DNA of 64,000 nt from Campylobacter sp. (GTDB lineage Bacteria; Campylobacterota; Campylobacteria; Campylobacterales; Campylobacteraceae), in contig NZ_JAHZBQ010000003.1 of the NCBI RefSeq assembly GCF_019423325.1, forward strand, positions 310,001 through 374,000. The letters run 5' to 3'. Positions 43,663 through 51,950 of the stretch are shown here, piece by piece. The notes under the pieces are model-generated. The model saw only the letters and a list, made by a program, of their open reading frames with translations, was not told the origin of the DNA and searched no databases. The translations under genes were made by a program, and so were the position numbers. The first letter of the stretch is position 1. Each line of letters begins with the position of its first letter.

Positions 43663-43680
43663 GACCGCCTTAAGACGGCC
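43663..43680 (-). terminator. Terminator after rplT
   Basis: GGCCGTC-TTAA-GGCGGTC on the minus strand (7 pairs, two G-T), followed by AAATTTTTAAATTT; 13 bases after the rplT stop. Confidence 0.6.
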
Positions 43681-43692
43681 AAATTTTAAAGC

Positions 43693-44049
43693 TTATTTTA
43701 ATGCTGCTTTTGCCTTCTTTGCGACGGTTGCAAAAGCTTCGGCATCGTTCATAGCCATATTTGCTAAAATTTTTCTATCAAGCTCGATGCCCGCTTTTCT
43801 AAGTCCGTTTATAAATTTAGAATAGCTGATGTCGTTTAGCCTGCAAGCTGCATTGATGCGCACTATCCAAAGTCTGCGGAAATCGCGTTTTTTCGCGCGT
43901 CTGTCACGGAAGGCGTAAACGAGGCTTCTTTCTAGCTGCTCTTTAGCCTTTCTGAAATGTTTGCGTCTTGCACTATAAAATCCGCGCGCAAGCTTTAGCA
44001 CCTTGTTGTGACGGCAGCGTCTAACGATGCCCGTTTTTACTCTTGCCAT
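43693..44049 (-). CDS. rplT: 50S ribosomal protein L20
   Basis: 118 residues, the normal length. Opens MARVKTGIVRRCRHNKVLKLARG; then RDRRAKKRDFRRLWIVRINAA, SKFINGLRKAGIELDRKILANMA and FATVAKKAKAAL. It binds 23S rRNA early in 50S assembly and, in other bacteria, represses its own operon. It is 98 bases downstream of rpmI on the same strand, with a terminator behind. In many bacteria infC precedes rpmI directly; here infC is 15 kb away across the glycan island. Confidence 0.98.
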   Translation of the reverse strand: MARVKTGIVRRCRHNKVLKLARGFYSARRKHFRKAKEQLERSLVYAFRDRRAKKRDFRRLWIVRINAACRLNDISYSKFINGLRKAGIELDRKILANMAMNDAEAFATVAKKAKAALK

Positions 44050-44147
44050 ATTAATCCTTTCTTAATCGGCGTCCCTTTGGGGATCTTGCCCTAAAATCCA
44101 TAAATTTAGGGGAGTTTGAATGACTTTCGTCAAAAACTAACTTCGCA

Positions 44148-44339
44148 CTATTTGCAAAGCATTCTTTTAACCGCAGATACGTTCGTCGAATCGACGTATT
44201 GGGCCTCGCGCAAATTCCTCTTGCGTTTTTGAGACATCTTCGTCAAAATATGGCTGCGAAACGCCGAGCCTCTTTTGATCTTGTTTTTGCCCGCTTTAAA
44301 ACGCTTGACGGCACCGCGCACGCTTTTCATCTTTGGCAT
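44148..44339 (-). CDS. rpmI: 50S ribosomal protein L35
   Basis: 63 residues, normal length: MPKMKSVRGAVKRFKAGKNK, then FRSHILTKMSQKRKRNLREA and ending VKRMLCK. A structural protein of the large subunit. Ribosome site AAAGGACGACC precedes ATG; an AT-rich TTATTATATAC at about 44370-44380 on the minus strand is the likely -10. It is therefore probably transcribed from its own promoter, separately from infC. Confidence 0.97.
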   Translation of the reverse strand: MPKMKSVRGAVKRFKAGKNKIKRGSAFRSHILTKMSQKRKRNLREAQYVDSTNVSAVKRMLCK

Positions 44340-44477
44340 GGTCGTCCTTTTTTTAAAGTGAACGGGAAGTATATAATAAAGTTTCTTTGAAAAATTTGAA
44401 TTTTAGCGAAATTTATGAAAATACAAAATACTACATCGAAATTGATATAATTATTACTCATAGCAATATTTTCAGAT

Positions 44478-45857
44478 TTATATCGTTTTTATAAATTTAA
44501 GCAATTGGATAAAAGTTTTCCTTTTTAATACAATTAAAACTATAAAACTTACTATTATTAAGCAAAACGCGTAGACGCCGGGCAATATATGAGATATAGC
44601 AATAAAGCAAACACCACAAAAAAAATCTACACCAATATTGCAAAAATTTACACTTTTTATAAATTTTTTCAGACCATAACTCAATGCGATATATTTGGCA
44701 AAAAGAGATAAAAACAGGCAAAACATTATGATAAATATATCATTGCAAAAATATACAATAAATCCAATAAATACTGAAAATATAATCAAAGAAATTAAAT
44801 TTATACGAAGCATTTGTCCTTCTTTGCGTAATGCCTTAAAATATGAATTAGTAAGAAGGAGCGTCTTACCTTCGCATAGCAATATCGCAAAAATTATTGG
44901 CATATAATTTAAAACGTCCGCATATTTAGGTAACCAAGCGCTCAGTAGAATTTCTACAGGATATGCAAATAGAAATAAAAATACAAATATGATTGATAGT
45001 CCATCATCTAAAATTTTAAAAATTTCGTTTTGTTCGCAAGTTTTTTTAGTTCGTAATATCGGGAATAAGATCGCCGAGAATGCATTGATAAAAAATAGAG
45101 CAAAATTTAGTAACGACAATATAAGTGAAATTTTACCAAATAAGACGATGCTAAATTTCCATGCAATCATAGATCTTGCAATAAATATCAAAAATATATT
45201 GCAAAGCGCAGAGATTGTTAATTTTATACCTATTCGCATATTTTTATATATATAAAATAAGCTATCTGTAAAAGAAGCCATTTTTACTTTAAAAAGATCC
45301 CTGCATAAAAAATAAATATAAACAAGCGATATAAATCTGGCAAAAATAAATGAAAATATTAAAAATTTAGCTTTATCGAAATCCACGAAATAAACTGCTG
45401 CTATAGATGATAAGACAAAAATTCTTTCTATAAACAAAACGAGTATTGACTTTTTTATCTCATTTACACTTTGCAAAAGATTATATAGAAATGATCTTGG
45501 TACTGTGATAGCGCCCGAAATAGCAATATATAAAAATAACCTTTTATCGAACGAAAGCGCACAAACCGTAAAAAATATAATTAGGCATTCTATAATATAT
45601 AAAATCTCCATCGTACAAATTTGAGATTTTAGAGTTCTTTTAGAAATAAATTCATATCGCCTACCGCCGTATCTTAGATATATACCATCAGATAGTCCAA
45701 AATGTAAAAATTCTACATAATTGGCAAAAAATATAAATAATTGATAGTATCCAAAGCCTTCTAAAGATAAAAGCTTCGGTAGAACTAAGATCGATACTGC
45801 GGATACAAACGCAAAAAATATCTGCGCTAGCGCCATATATGAAATTTTAGATAGCAA
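44478..45857 (-). CDS. Wzx-type polysaccharide flippase (MVF/MATE-like)
   Basis: A 459-residue protein with about 12 hydrophobic helices and few conserved charges, typical of Wzx O-unit flippases: MALAQIFFAFVSAVSILVLPKLLSLEGFGYYQLF at the start, LSDGIYLRYGGRRYE (about 57), and a central SMIAWKFSIVLFGKISLILS. It would move lipid-linked glycan units across the inner membrane. It is the last gene of the glycan island, 8 bases after the glycosyltransferase stop. Very AT-rich, unlike the ribosomal genes next to it. No adjacent Wzy polymerase is obvious. Confidence 0.8.
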   Translation of the reverse strand: MLSKISYMALAQIFFAFVSAVSILVLPKLLSLEGFGYYQLFIFFANYVEFLHFGLSDGIYLRYGGRRYEFISKRTLKSQICTMEILYIIECLIIFFTVCALSFDKRLFLYIAISGAITVPRSFLYNLLQSVNEIKKSILVLFIERIFVLSSIAAVYFVDFDKAKFLIFSFIFARFISLVYIYFLCRDLFKVKMASFTDSLFYIYKNMRIGIKLTISALCNIFLIFIARSMIAWKFSIVLFGKISLILSLLNFALFFINAFSAILFPILRTKKTCEQNEIFKILDDGLSIIFVFLFLFAYPVEILLSAWLPKYADVLNYMPIIFAILLCEGKTLLLTNSYFKALRKEGQMLRINLISLIIFSVFIGFIVYFCNDIFIIMFCLFLSLFAKYIALSYGLKKFIKSVNFCNIGVDFFCGVCFIAISHILPGVYAFCLIIVSFIVLIVLKRKTFIQLLKFIKTI

Positions 45858-45865
45858 ATTCCATC

Positions 45866-46828
45866 CTAAATCGTCTTTTGCATAAATTTAACTATTAAAA
45901 GACCTAGCTTTTTTGGTATCCACATCGCGCTAACCGTAAATATCCAAAAAGAAGGGAATTTCTTATAAATTTTATATAAATTGCGAAAGCAGTTTTCGTT
46001 CCTAACTGCAGAAAGACCGTTTCGTATCCTAATTATATTGGCGGGATAATAATATATTAAAAGCCTTTTTCTAAAAATTTCAAGCACGAAATCTACGTCA
46101 AAATTCTTTTCAATAGTGATTAAGGTATCATTTAGATTTGCACCAAATACTTCTGAAAAATTATATCTTCCACTATTAAACTGCCTTGCTGCATAAATTT
46201 TATCAAATACCACGACTTGCTTATCAGACAAAATCGCGCAGGCGATATTCCAATAAAGCTGCACGAGATTGTTATTTGCTATCGCGTCTAAATCGATTCT
46301 ATTAAATAAACTTTTATTTACTATATTAGAAGTTATAAAAGTTAAATTAGTATGGGCTTCTTTTATAAACTCCGCTTTACTATCATCATAAATTTTAAAA
46401 TTATTAAATTCTTTAAATTCTACCGGCTTAATTTTGTCTATGAAATTTTGTGCCTTTAAATGAATGATACCGAATTTCGAAGAAGAATCTAGTACCCGCA
46501 TTAAATATTTAATCGTATCATCAAACACTAAATCATCATCGCCGAATATCCATATATATTTTCCGCGCGACAAAGAAATCGCTTTTTTGAAATTATTATC
46601 TGGACCAGTATTTTCACTATTTTTTATATATTTTACAAGTCCGAAATCAATATATTTTTTTGCAATATCCGAAGTTTTATCACTGGAAGCATTATCTAAA
46701 ATTAAAATTTCAATATCTTTTCGCTCGCTTTTATACACGCTTTTGCATAGACTATTTAGACTTTTATCTAAGAATTTTGCTCTATTATAAGTCGGTACTG
46801 CAATGCTTAAAAAAATATCCTCAGCCAA
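45866..46828 (-). CDS. Family 2 glycosyltransferase (surface glycan)
   Basis: A 320-residue GT-A enzyme: FLSIAVPTYNRAKFLDKSL (about 7-25), EILILDNASSDKTSDIAKKY (about 40-59), NTGPDNNFKKAISLSRGKYIWIFGDDDLVFDD with the DxD-type metal motif (about 75-106). Similar in length and layout to abequosyltransferases and other O-antigen transferases; the donor here may be the CDP-dideoxy sugar made by the same operon, an inference. It overlaps gtrB-like by 8 bases. AT-rich like its neighbours. Confidence 0.85.
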   Translation of the reverse strand: MAEDIFLSIAVPTYNRAKFLDKSLNSLCKSVYKSERKDIEILILDNASSDKTSDIAKKYIDFGLVKYIKNSENTGPDNNFKKAISLSRGKYIWIFGDDDLVFDDTIKYLMRVLDSSSKFGIIHLKAQNFIDKIKPVEFKEFNNFKIYDDSKAEFIKEAHTNLTFITSNIVNKSLFNRIDLDAIANNNLVQLYWNIACAILSDKQVVVFDKIYAARQFNSGRYNFSEVFGANLNDTLITIEKNFDVDFVLEIFRKRLLIYYYPANIIRIRNGLSAVRNENCFRNLYKIYKKFPSFWIFTVSAMWIPKKLGLLIVKFMQKTI

Positions 46829-47753
46829 AATTTATTCTTTCCTTTTCAAATACCAACGGACGATTTAATACTTGAGTATATATCGCACCTATGTATTCGC
46901 CTATTATACCGATAAAAAATAAAATTCCCGATGAGACAAATGAAAAAAGTATTATGAGAGGCGCGATACCCACATTCATCTCATTCCAATAAATTAGCTT
47001 TAGGATGAAATACACAAGCCCCACTATTATGCTTAAAATACCGGTTATAATGCCTATAAAGGTTGCAAGCCTAAGCGGTACTTTGGAATTGCAGATTATG
47101 CCAAGTATCCCCATATCATAAAGCGTGTAGAAGTTATTTTTGGTAACTCCTTTAATTCTCACTGGTTGATCGTAAGGAATTTTAGCTACTCTATAACCTG
47201 CCTCCGCTAGCATTCCGCGAAAAAACGGATATGGATCATGCATCTGCCTAAGCGCAATGATGACTTTTTTATCAAAAAGTCCAAAGCCGGTAAAATTCTT
47301 AAAAATTTCGATCTCAGATAGCTTTGATAAGAGCTCATAATAGCACTCTCTGATTTTAAACATCACGCCGCGCTCCTCGCTGTCGCGCTTAATCGCCAAA
47401 ACCAAGTCGTTGCCCTCTTGCCATTTTTCTATGAACTGTGCGATCATCTCGGGCGGATCTTGCAGATCGGCTACGATAGAGATCACCGCATCTCCGTCTG
47501 CGCCCAAAAGCGCATAGGTAGGAGATTTTATATGACCGAAATTTCTAGAATTTACGATGATTTTTAAATTTTTATCATCCTTTGCAAGGCGTTTTAAAAT
47601 TTCAACCGTCTTATCAGTCGAGGCGTTATCGATAAATATGTGCTCGTAGGCATATTTGGGAAATCCGCTCATAACCTTTTTTACGCGCGAATATACCTCC
47701 TCTACATTCTCCTCCTCGTTAAAGCAGGCGGTAACTATACTGATCTTTTTCAT
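46821..47753 (-). CDS. GtrB-like undecaprenyl-phosphate glycosyltransferase (GT2 with C-terminal membrane helices)
   Basis: A 310-residue protein of the dolichol-phosphate-mannose synthase/GtrB type. GT2 domain: ISIVTACFNEEENVEEVYSRV, EHIFIDNASTDKTVEIL, IVNSRNFGHIKSPTYAL, SIVADLQDPPEMIAQFIEKW (DxD region), KRDSEERG. Then FRGMLAEAGYRVAKIPYDQPVRIKG and two C-terminal membrane helices. It loads a sugar onto undecaprenyl phosphate on the cytoplasmic face, for flipping by the GtrA-like protein directly upstream in transcription. Somewhat less AT-rich than its neighbours. Confidence 0.88.
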   Translation of the reverse strand: MKKISIVTACFNEEENVEEVYSRVKKVMSGFPKYAYEHIFIDNASTDKTVEILKRLAKDDKNLKIIVNSRNFGHIKSPTYALLGADGDAVISIVADLQDPPEMIAQFIEKWQEGNDLVLAIKRDSEERGVMFKIRECYYELLSKLSEIEIFKNFTGFGLFDKKVIIALRQMHDPYPFFRGMLAEAGYRVAKIPYDQPVRIKGVTKNNFYTLYDMGILGIICNSKVPLRLATFIGIITGILSIIVGLVYFILKLIYWNEMNVGIAPLIILFSFVSSGILFFIGIIGEYIGAIYTQVLNRPLVFEKERINFG

Positions 47754-47754
47754 A

Positions 47755-48123
47755 TCATCTCCTAAAGACGAAAAATTTATTTAACAAAAATGATACCGCA
47801 GCCAGCGGGATCAAAAGCACAAAGCCGTTTAGATACATATTTTCAAATCCAAGCCGCTTAAAAAGCCATAAAAAGAATATGTTTAAAAGATATATTATAA
47901 CATACACTAAAATAAATTTAAAAATAAGTTTATTATCGTTGCTGCCGAATACCAGTCCGCCTATGGTTTTAAAGTTAAACAATACGCCAAGTATCGTAGA
48001 AAGCAACACGGCAAGGGGATAATATAGACCCAGATAGATAAAAAGGGCAAAAAGCCCATATCCAAAGACGGTATTTAGGATGCCTACTAAAAGAAAAGAG
48101 AATAGCTGGCGTTTAATTGTCAT
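47755..48123 (-). CDS. GtrA-like flippase
   Basis: A 122-residue protein with four membrane helices: RQLFSFLLVGILNTVFGYGLFALFIYL, YPLAVLLSTILGVLFNFKTIGGLVF, FKFILVYVIIYLLNIFFLWLF and a last helix before LLNKFFVFRR. The FNFKTIG and FVFRR endings are family marks of GtrA/DPMS-type proteins. In serotype-conversion systems GtrA flips undecaprenyl-phosphate-sugar made by GtrB. One base separates it from the gtrB-like gene. Confidence 0.85.
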   Translation of the reverse strand: MTIKRQLFSFLLVGILNTVFGYGLFALFIYLGLYYPLAVLLSTILGVLFNFKTIGGLVFGSNDNKLIFKFILVYVIIYLLNIFFLWLFKRLGFENMYLNGFVLLIPLAAVSFLLNKFFVFRR

Positions 48124-48134
48124 TGATATCTTTC

Positions 48135-48287
48135 TTATATAAAGATACTGGCTTTTCTATAAATACATATGACCAAAGCCCAAAAAATAGACAAAAGCAT
48201 AACCCTATAAATAAATTTAAACCTATATCGAGCTGTTACTAGACAAAATAATAGTACTATAAATAAATTATTTTTTCTTATATACAT
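48135..48287 (-). CDS. Small membrane protein in the Gtr module
   Basis: 50 residues starting at ATG 48287, chosen because GGAGG lies 8 bases ahead; the frame is open 16 codons further up inside the previous gene but without a ribosome site. Two hydrophobic segments (NLFIVLLFCLVTAR and FIYRVMLLSIFWALVICIYR). It overlaps the end of the GtrC-like gene by 20 bases and ends 11 bases before gtrA-like. It may be a genuine small accessory protein or the remnant of a larger membrane protein. Confidence 0.45.
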   Translation of the reverse strand: MYIRKNNLFIVLLFCLVTARYRFKFIYRVMLLSIFWALVICIYRKASIFI

Positions 48288-50322
48288 TAAGAAGTCCTCC
48301 GCTATCAATAAGTTCATAATTTTCTTTAACTTCATTAAATAATTTACTCAAGGTCTCTAGTTTCGGTATTCTCTGTTTAACATTTTCATTATACCAATAT
48401 TCATCATATAGGTCAAAAAATCGCCTTTCTCGCATTTCTGCCTTGTAGTCTCTGTCTATATCGGCATCTACATATAAAATATCGGCTTTATTTTTTATCA
48501 AATTTAAGACTTCATTATACTCTATATCTGATACTAAAAAGGAACGCAACTCGAAATACTTTAGTCCACTATACTTTTTGCTAAAAAACTGCAATATATT
48601 ATCATATTTTGATATCATATATATCTCTTTGGTATCGGGCGAATACTTATTTATAAGATTAATAGAGCTTTGAAATTTATCAAAAGGATATGTAGTAATT
48701 ATCCCTCCGGCTCTTTCATGGTTCCATTTATAGATTTTATGCGTTTCAAATATCTTTTCATAATTGAAAATTTCCTTAATATAAGACATTGAAAATTTAG
48801 CATATATTATTATGCATATAAATATGCATAATATAGAGATCACCTTTCTAGCCCTATCCGGAAATAAATTCAAAATTATAATAAAAGGAAGGGCAGCAAT
48901 GAAAAAATTAACAGTAGACAAGTCCACTCTCCAAACTGTATAAGTATAAAAAAATCCTGTATAAAATAGCAAAAATGAATAGCTTAATAAATATTTACTA
49001 TCTTGCAATTTCTTATAAAAAAATATAAATAACAACCATTGAATAAATATTACCGACAATACCGCGAGCAATAAAGCAGCAGGAATATTAAAAGAATAAA
49101 AACCATCTAAAAAGTATTTTATTGATGGATTTTTCATAAATGGATATTTTATATATATTATTGCCCCTAAAATGGTATAAATGAGTATAAAAAATATTTT
49201 TTCGGCATTTACGAGTTTTCTATTTTTTACAGCAATTATTCCATATTCTACAATAAGTGCACCTAAAAGTGCTATAAAAATATAGAGCCCAAAATCATTA
49301 GCCATAAAAATTGAAAGCAACGCTAGAAATATACATATTGTTTTAAATATAGCACTTAAATTCTGAAATTTCGTAGCATAAAATAAAAATAGAACTATAA
49401 TTAAGTCAAAAAAATGTCTTGTATCGAAAAACGTAGGTGCGTAATGATAGGAATAGTATGTAACCGAAAAAAATTTAATGCCTAACAATAAAATAAAAAT
49501 AAGCCTTATCAAGTCATTTTTAAAAAATAGAAATACAAAACCAACCGCTATGACATAATAGATCATACATACTATATTTTTCGTCTTTTCAAAATTATTA
49601 ACGCTTATGCCTCCAAGCTGTTCCATTATAAATTTAATAGGATATAGACTTAAAAATCCATATTGAGAAAAAATTTCCGATTTATCTCTATCTAGATCTA
49701 GCTCATTTATAGGATTTAACATAAATGGGGTTTCTTCCCAATAATACCTACTAAGAATCTGTATATTTTGTTCAAAAATATTATATGCTATAAAGTCGGT
49801 TTTTTCTTTAAGCTTACTTAGAGTATCTGCGCCGAACATAGGATAAGAATTCGAAAATACATCTAAACCGTATCTATTTGTGCTATTTGTCTCTCTAGCT
49901 ACATAATAAGTAAGATTAAAGTCTTTATTATAGCCTATATTTTTTATATGGGTTTTAAATTTTTTAAAAGTATCTGCGCTAATATGCCTATAATAAGGAT
50001 CAAAAATCAAAAACCTTGGGTTATTATGAAAACTAAATCCATTTTTACCAGATAAAAAGACATTGTCGTATGAATTGAATTTATAATTTATATTATTGGG
50101 GTCAAAGCACAGGTTTTCTGTAATATATTGATCATTTGAAACTATTTTATTACCATCCAATATCGTCTGCTCATCTATATATCTAAATTCGTTTGCAAGC
50201 TTAAAATCCGAAAAAATACCATAAAAGTAAAATGAAATTTGTATAATGATTAAAACCGCTATGGCTAATTTAGCATAAGGATAAAAATTAAAATCTTTTA
50301 TTTTAAGCAAGACGCTATTCAT
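48268..50322 (-). CDS. Large polytopic membrane protein, GtrC-like glycosyltransferase (GT-C type)
   Basis: A 684-residue protein: one N-terminal helix, a large periplasmic region (about 45-225) with FNSYDNVFLSGKNGFSFHNN and YYWEETPFMLNP, then about ten membrane helices (to about 505), and a C-terminal soluble domain (about 520-684). The layout of a first helix, a large loop and many helices is that of GT-C enzymes that use lipid-phosphate sugars. Next to GtrA- and GtrB-like genes it most likely plays the serotype-specific GtrC role, adding the flipped sugar to the glycan; sequence identity to a named GtrC cannot be claimed. Strongly AT-rich. Confidence 0.6.
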   Translation of the reverse strand: MNSVLLKIKDFNFYPYAKLAIAVLIIIQISFYFYGIFSDFKLANEFRYIDEQTILDGNKIVSNDQYITENLCFDPNNINYKFNSYDNVFLSGKNGFSFHNNPRFLIFDPYYRHISADTFKKFKTHIKNIGYNKDFNLTYYVARETNSTNRYGLDVFSNSYPMFGADTLSKLKEKTDFIAYNIFEQNIQILSRYYWEETPFMLNPINELDLDRDKSEIFSQYGFLSLYPIKFIMEQLGGISVNNFEKTKNIVCMIYYVIAVGFVFLFFKNDLIRLIFILLLGIKFFSVTYYSYHYAPTFFDTRHFFDLIIVLFLFYATKFQNLSAIFKTICIFLALLSIFMANDFGLYIFIALLGALIVEYGIIAVKNRKLVNAEKIFFILIYTILGAIIYIKYPFMKNPSIKYFLDGFYSFNIPAALLLAVLSVIFIQWLLFIFFYKKLQDSKYLLSYSFLLFYTGFFYTYTVWRVDLSTVNFFIAALPFIIILNLFPDRARKVISILCIFICIIIYAKFSMSYIKEIFNYEKIFETHKIYKWNHERAGGIITTYPFDKFQSSINLINKYSPDTKEIYMISKYDNILQFFSKKYSGLKYFELRSFLVSDIEYNEVLNLIKNKADILYVDADIDRDYKAEMRERRFFDLYDEYWYNENVKQRIPKLETLSKLFNEVKENYELIDSGGLLNVYKKK

Positions 50323-50575
50323 CGACGTTATCTTTATAAATTTTATACCATAGAACTAAGGAAAAAAAAGCAGAGATAATAAAGATATAAAATAGATAAA
50401 AATTAAATATAAATATCTTTTCGTGATTCATAAAATAGTAAACCCATTTAAAATAATTGTATTTATCTTCAGTAGGATCAACGTAAGCAATAAAAATCTT
50501 TTTTCCTATTTTGTAAATCAAACATATAGCAATGCAAAATAACAAAGATAGTTTTAAGACGGCTTTATTTGACAT
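50315..50575 (-). CDS. Small two-helix membrane protein
   Basis: An 86-residue protein with hydrophobic segments LKLSLLFCIAICLIYKI and FNFYLFYIFIISAFFSLVLWYKI and a charged loop YVDPTEDKYNYFKWVYY. It overlaps the GtrC-like start by 8 bases, so it is in the same transcript. No family recognised; it could be the N-terminal companion of the GtrC-like protein. Confidence 0.6.
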   Translation of the reverse strand: MSNKAVLKLSLLFCIAICLIYKIGKKIFIAYVDPTEDKYNYFKWVYYFMNHEKIFIFNFYLFYIFIISAFFSLVLWYKIYKDNVDE

Positions 50576-50618
50576 ATATTTTCTCTTTCTAAATTCTACT
50601 ACTGAATTGAATTATATT

Positions 50619-51950
50619 TTAGCTTTTTGCTGATATAAATTCTTTAATTACTTTTATGATGTATTCTATCTTCTCGTCGCTCATTCCGGGATATACACCG
50701 ACCCAGAAGCTATCATTCATTATCTTATCGGTATTTTTTAACTCGCCTGAAATTTTATAATCTACTCCGAGTTTTAGCTCTGCAAATAGCGGATGCTTGA
50801 TCATATTGCCCGCAAATAAATTTCTTGTTTGCACACCCGCCTTCTCTAGATGCTCGCTAAGCTCATTTCTACTAAATTTTGCCCCGTCCGCAACCGTCAT
50901 CATAAAGCCGAACCAACTAGGCTCGGAATGCGGCTGAGCTTTAACTAAAATAAGCTCCCTTATAGCTTTCAGCCCGTCATAAAGCTTTTTAAAATTTTGC
51001 CTACGGCGCTGCACGAAGCTAGGGAATTTCTCTATCTGCGCACAACCTACGGCAGCTTGCATATCGGAGGCTTTTAAATTAAATCCGAAGTGCGAATAAA
51101 CGTATTTATGATCGTACCCGAGCGGTAGCTCACCAAATTTTTGCGAAAAGCGCCTGCCACAGGTATTATCTACGCCGCTCTCACACCAGCAATCGCGTCC
51201 CCAATCACGCATACTTAGCATAATTTTTTTAAGCAGCGGATTGTTTGTGTATGTGGCGCCGCCCTCACCCATCGTCATATGATGAGGCGGGTAGAAGCTG
51301 CTTGTGCCTATATCCCCCCATGTGCCGGTAGGCTTACCGTCATACAGAGAACCCAGCGCGTCGCAGTTATCCTCGATAAGCCACAAATCATGCTTATCAC
51401 AAAATTCCTTCACGGCTTTTATATTAAAAGGATTTCCCAGGGTATGAGCTACCATGACGGCTTTTGTTTTTTGACTAAGCGCAAGTTCAAGTTTCGTATG
51501 GTCTATATTAAAATATTCAAGCTCCATATCGACAAAAACGGGAACGGCACCATATTGCACGATAGGCGCAACCGTCGTAGGAAAGCCTGCCGCTACTGTT
51601 ATGACTTCGTCGCCCTTTTTTATGCGGCGCTCTTTTAGAAGTGGCGAGGTAAGTGCAAAAAATGCAAGTAGATTTGCGCTGCTTCCGCTATTTACCAAAA
51701 ATGCCCATTTTACGCCAAGCATTTTGGCAAATTCTTTTTCAAATTTTTTAGAATATGCGCCATATGTGAGCCAAAAATCAAGTGAACTATCTACTAAATT
51801 TACTATTTCGTGCTCATCAAAGACTCTGCCTGCGTAATTTACGCGACTTTTGCCAGGCTCAAATTTAGCTCTCTGCACCGGCTCATGAACCAGCCTATAA
51901 TACTCTTTCGTCTTTTCTAAAATTTCAGCTTTTAATTCTTGCGGGGTCAT
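50619..51950 (-). CDS. rfbH: CDP-6-deoxy-L-threo-D-glycero-4-hexulose-3-dehydrase (E1)
   Basis: 443 residues from ATG 51950 (AAAGG ahead; the frame extends 5 codons up). A PMP-dependent enzyme of the aminotransferase fold in which histidine replaces the PLP lysine: SSFYPPHHMTMGEGGATY, with His at about 223-224, as in Yersinia E1. The [2Fe-2S] cysteines that set it apart from transaminases are in WGRDCWCESGVDNTCGRR (about 252-265) with SGSSANLLAFF and LIEDNCDALGS upstream. It removes the C3 hydroxyl of CDP-4-keto-6-deoxyglucose, giving a 3,6-dideoxy-4-keto sugar. Its reductase partner E3 is not seen in this window. Confidence 0.94.
   Translation of the reverse strand: MTPQELKAEILEKTKEYYRLVHEPVQRAKFEPGKSRVNYAGRVFDEHEIVNLVDSSLDFWLTYGAYSKKFEKEFAKMLGVKWAFLVNSGSSANLLAFFALTSPLLKERRIKKGDEVITVAAGFPTTVAPIVQYGAVPVFVDMELEYFNIDHTKLELALSQKTKAVMVAHTLGNPFNIKAVKEFCDKHDLWLIEDNCDALGSLYDGKPTGTWGDIGTSSFYPPHHMTMGEGGATYTNNPLLKKIMLSMRDWGRDCWCESGVDNTCGRRFSQKFGELPLGYDHKYVYSHFGFNLKASDMQAAVGCAQIEKFPSFVQRRRQNFKKLYDGLKAIRELILVKAQPHSEPSWFGFMMTVADGAKFSRNELSEHLEKAGVQTRNLFAGNMIKHPLFAELKLGVDYKISGELKNTDKIMNDSFWVGVYPGMSDEKIEYIIKVIKEFISAKS

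Noticed and set aside
48288..48335. Upstream extension of the 50-residue membrane protein
   Set aside because: The extra 16 codons overlap the end of the GtrC-like gene and have no ribosome site, while GGAGG sits correctly before ATG 48287.
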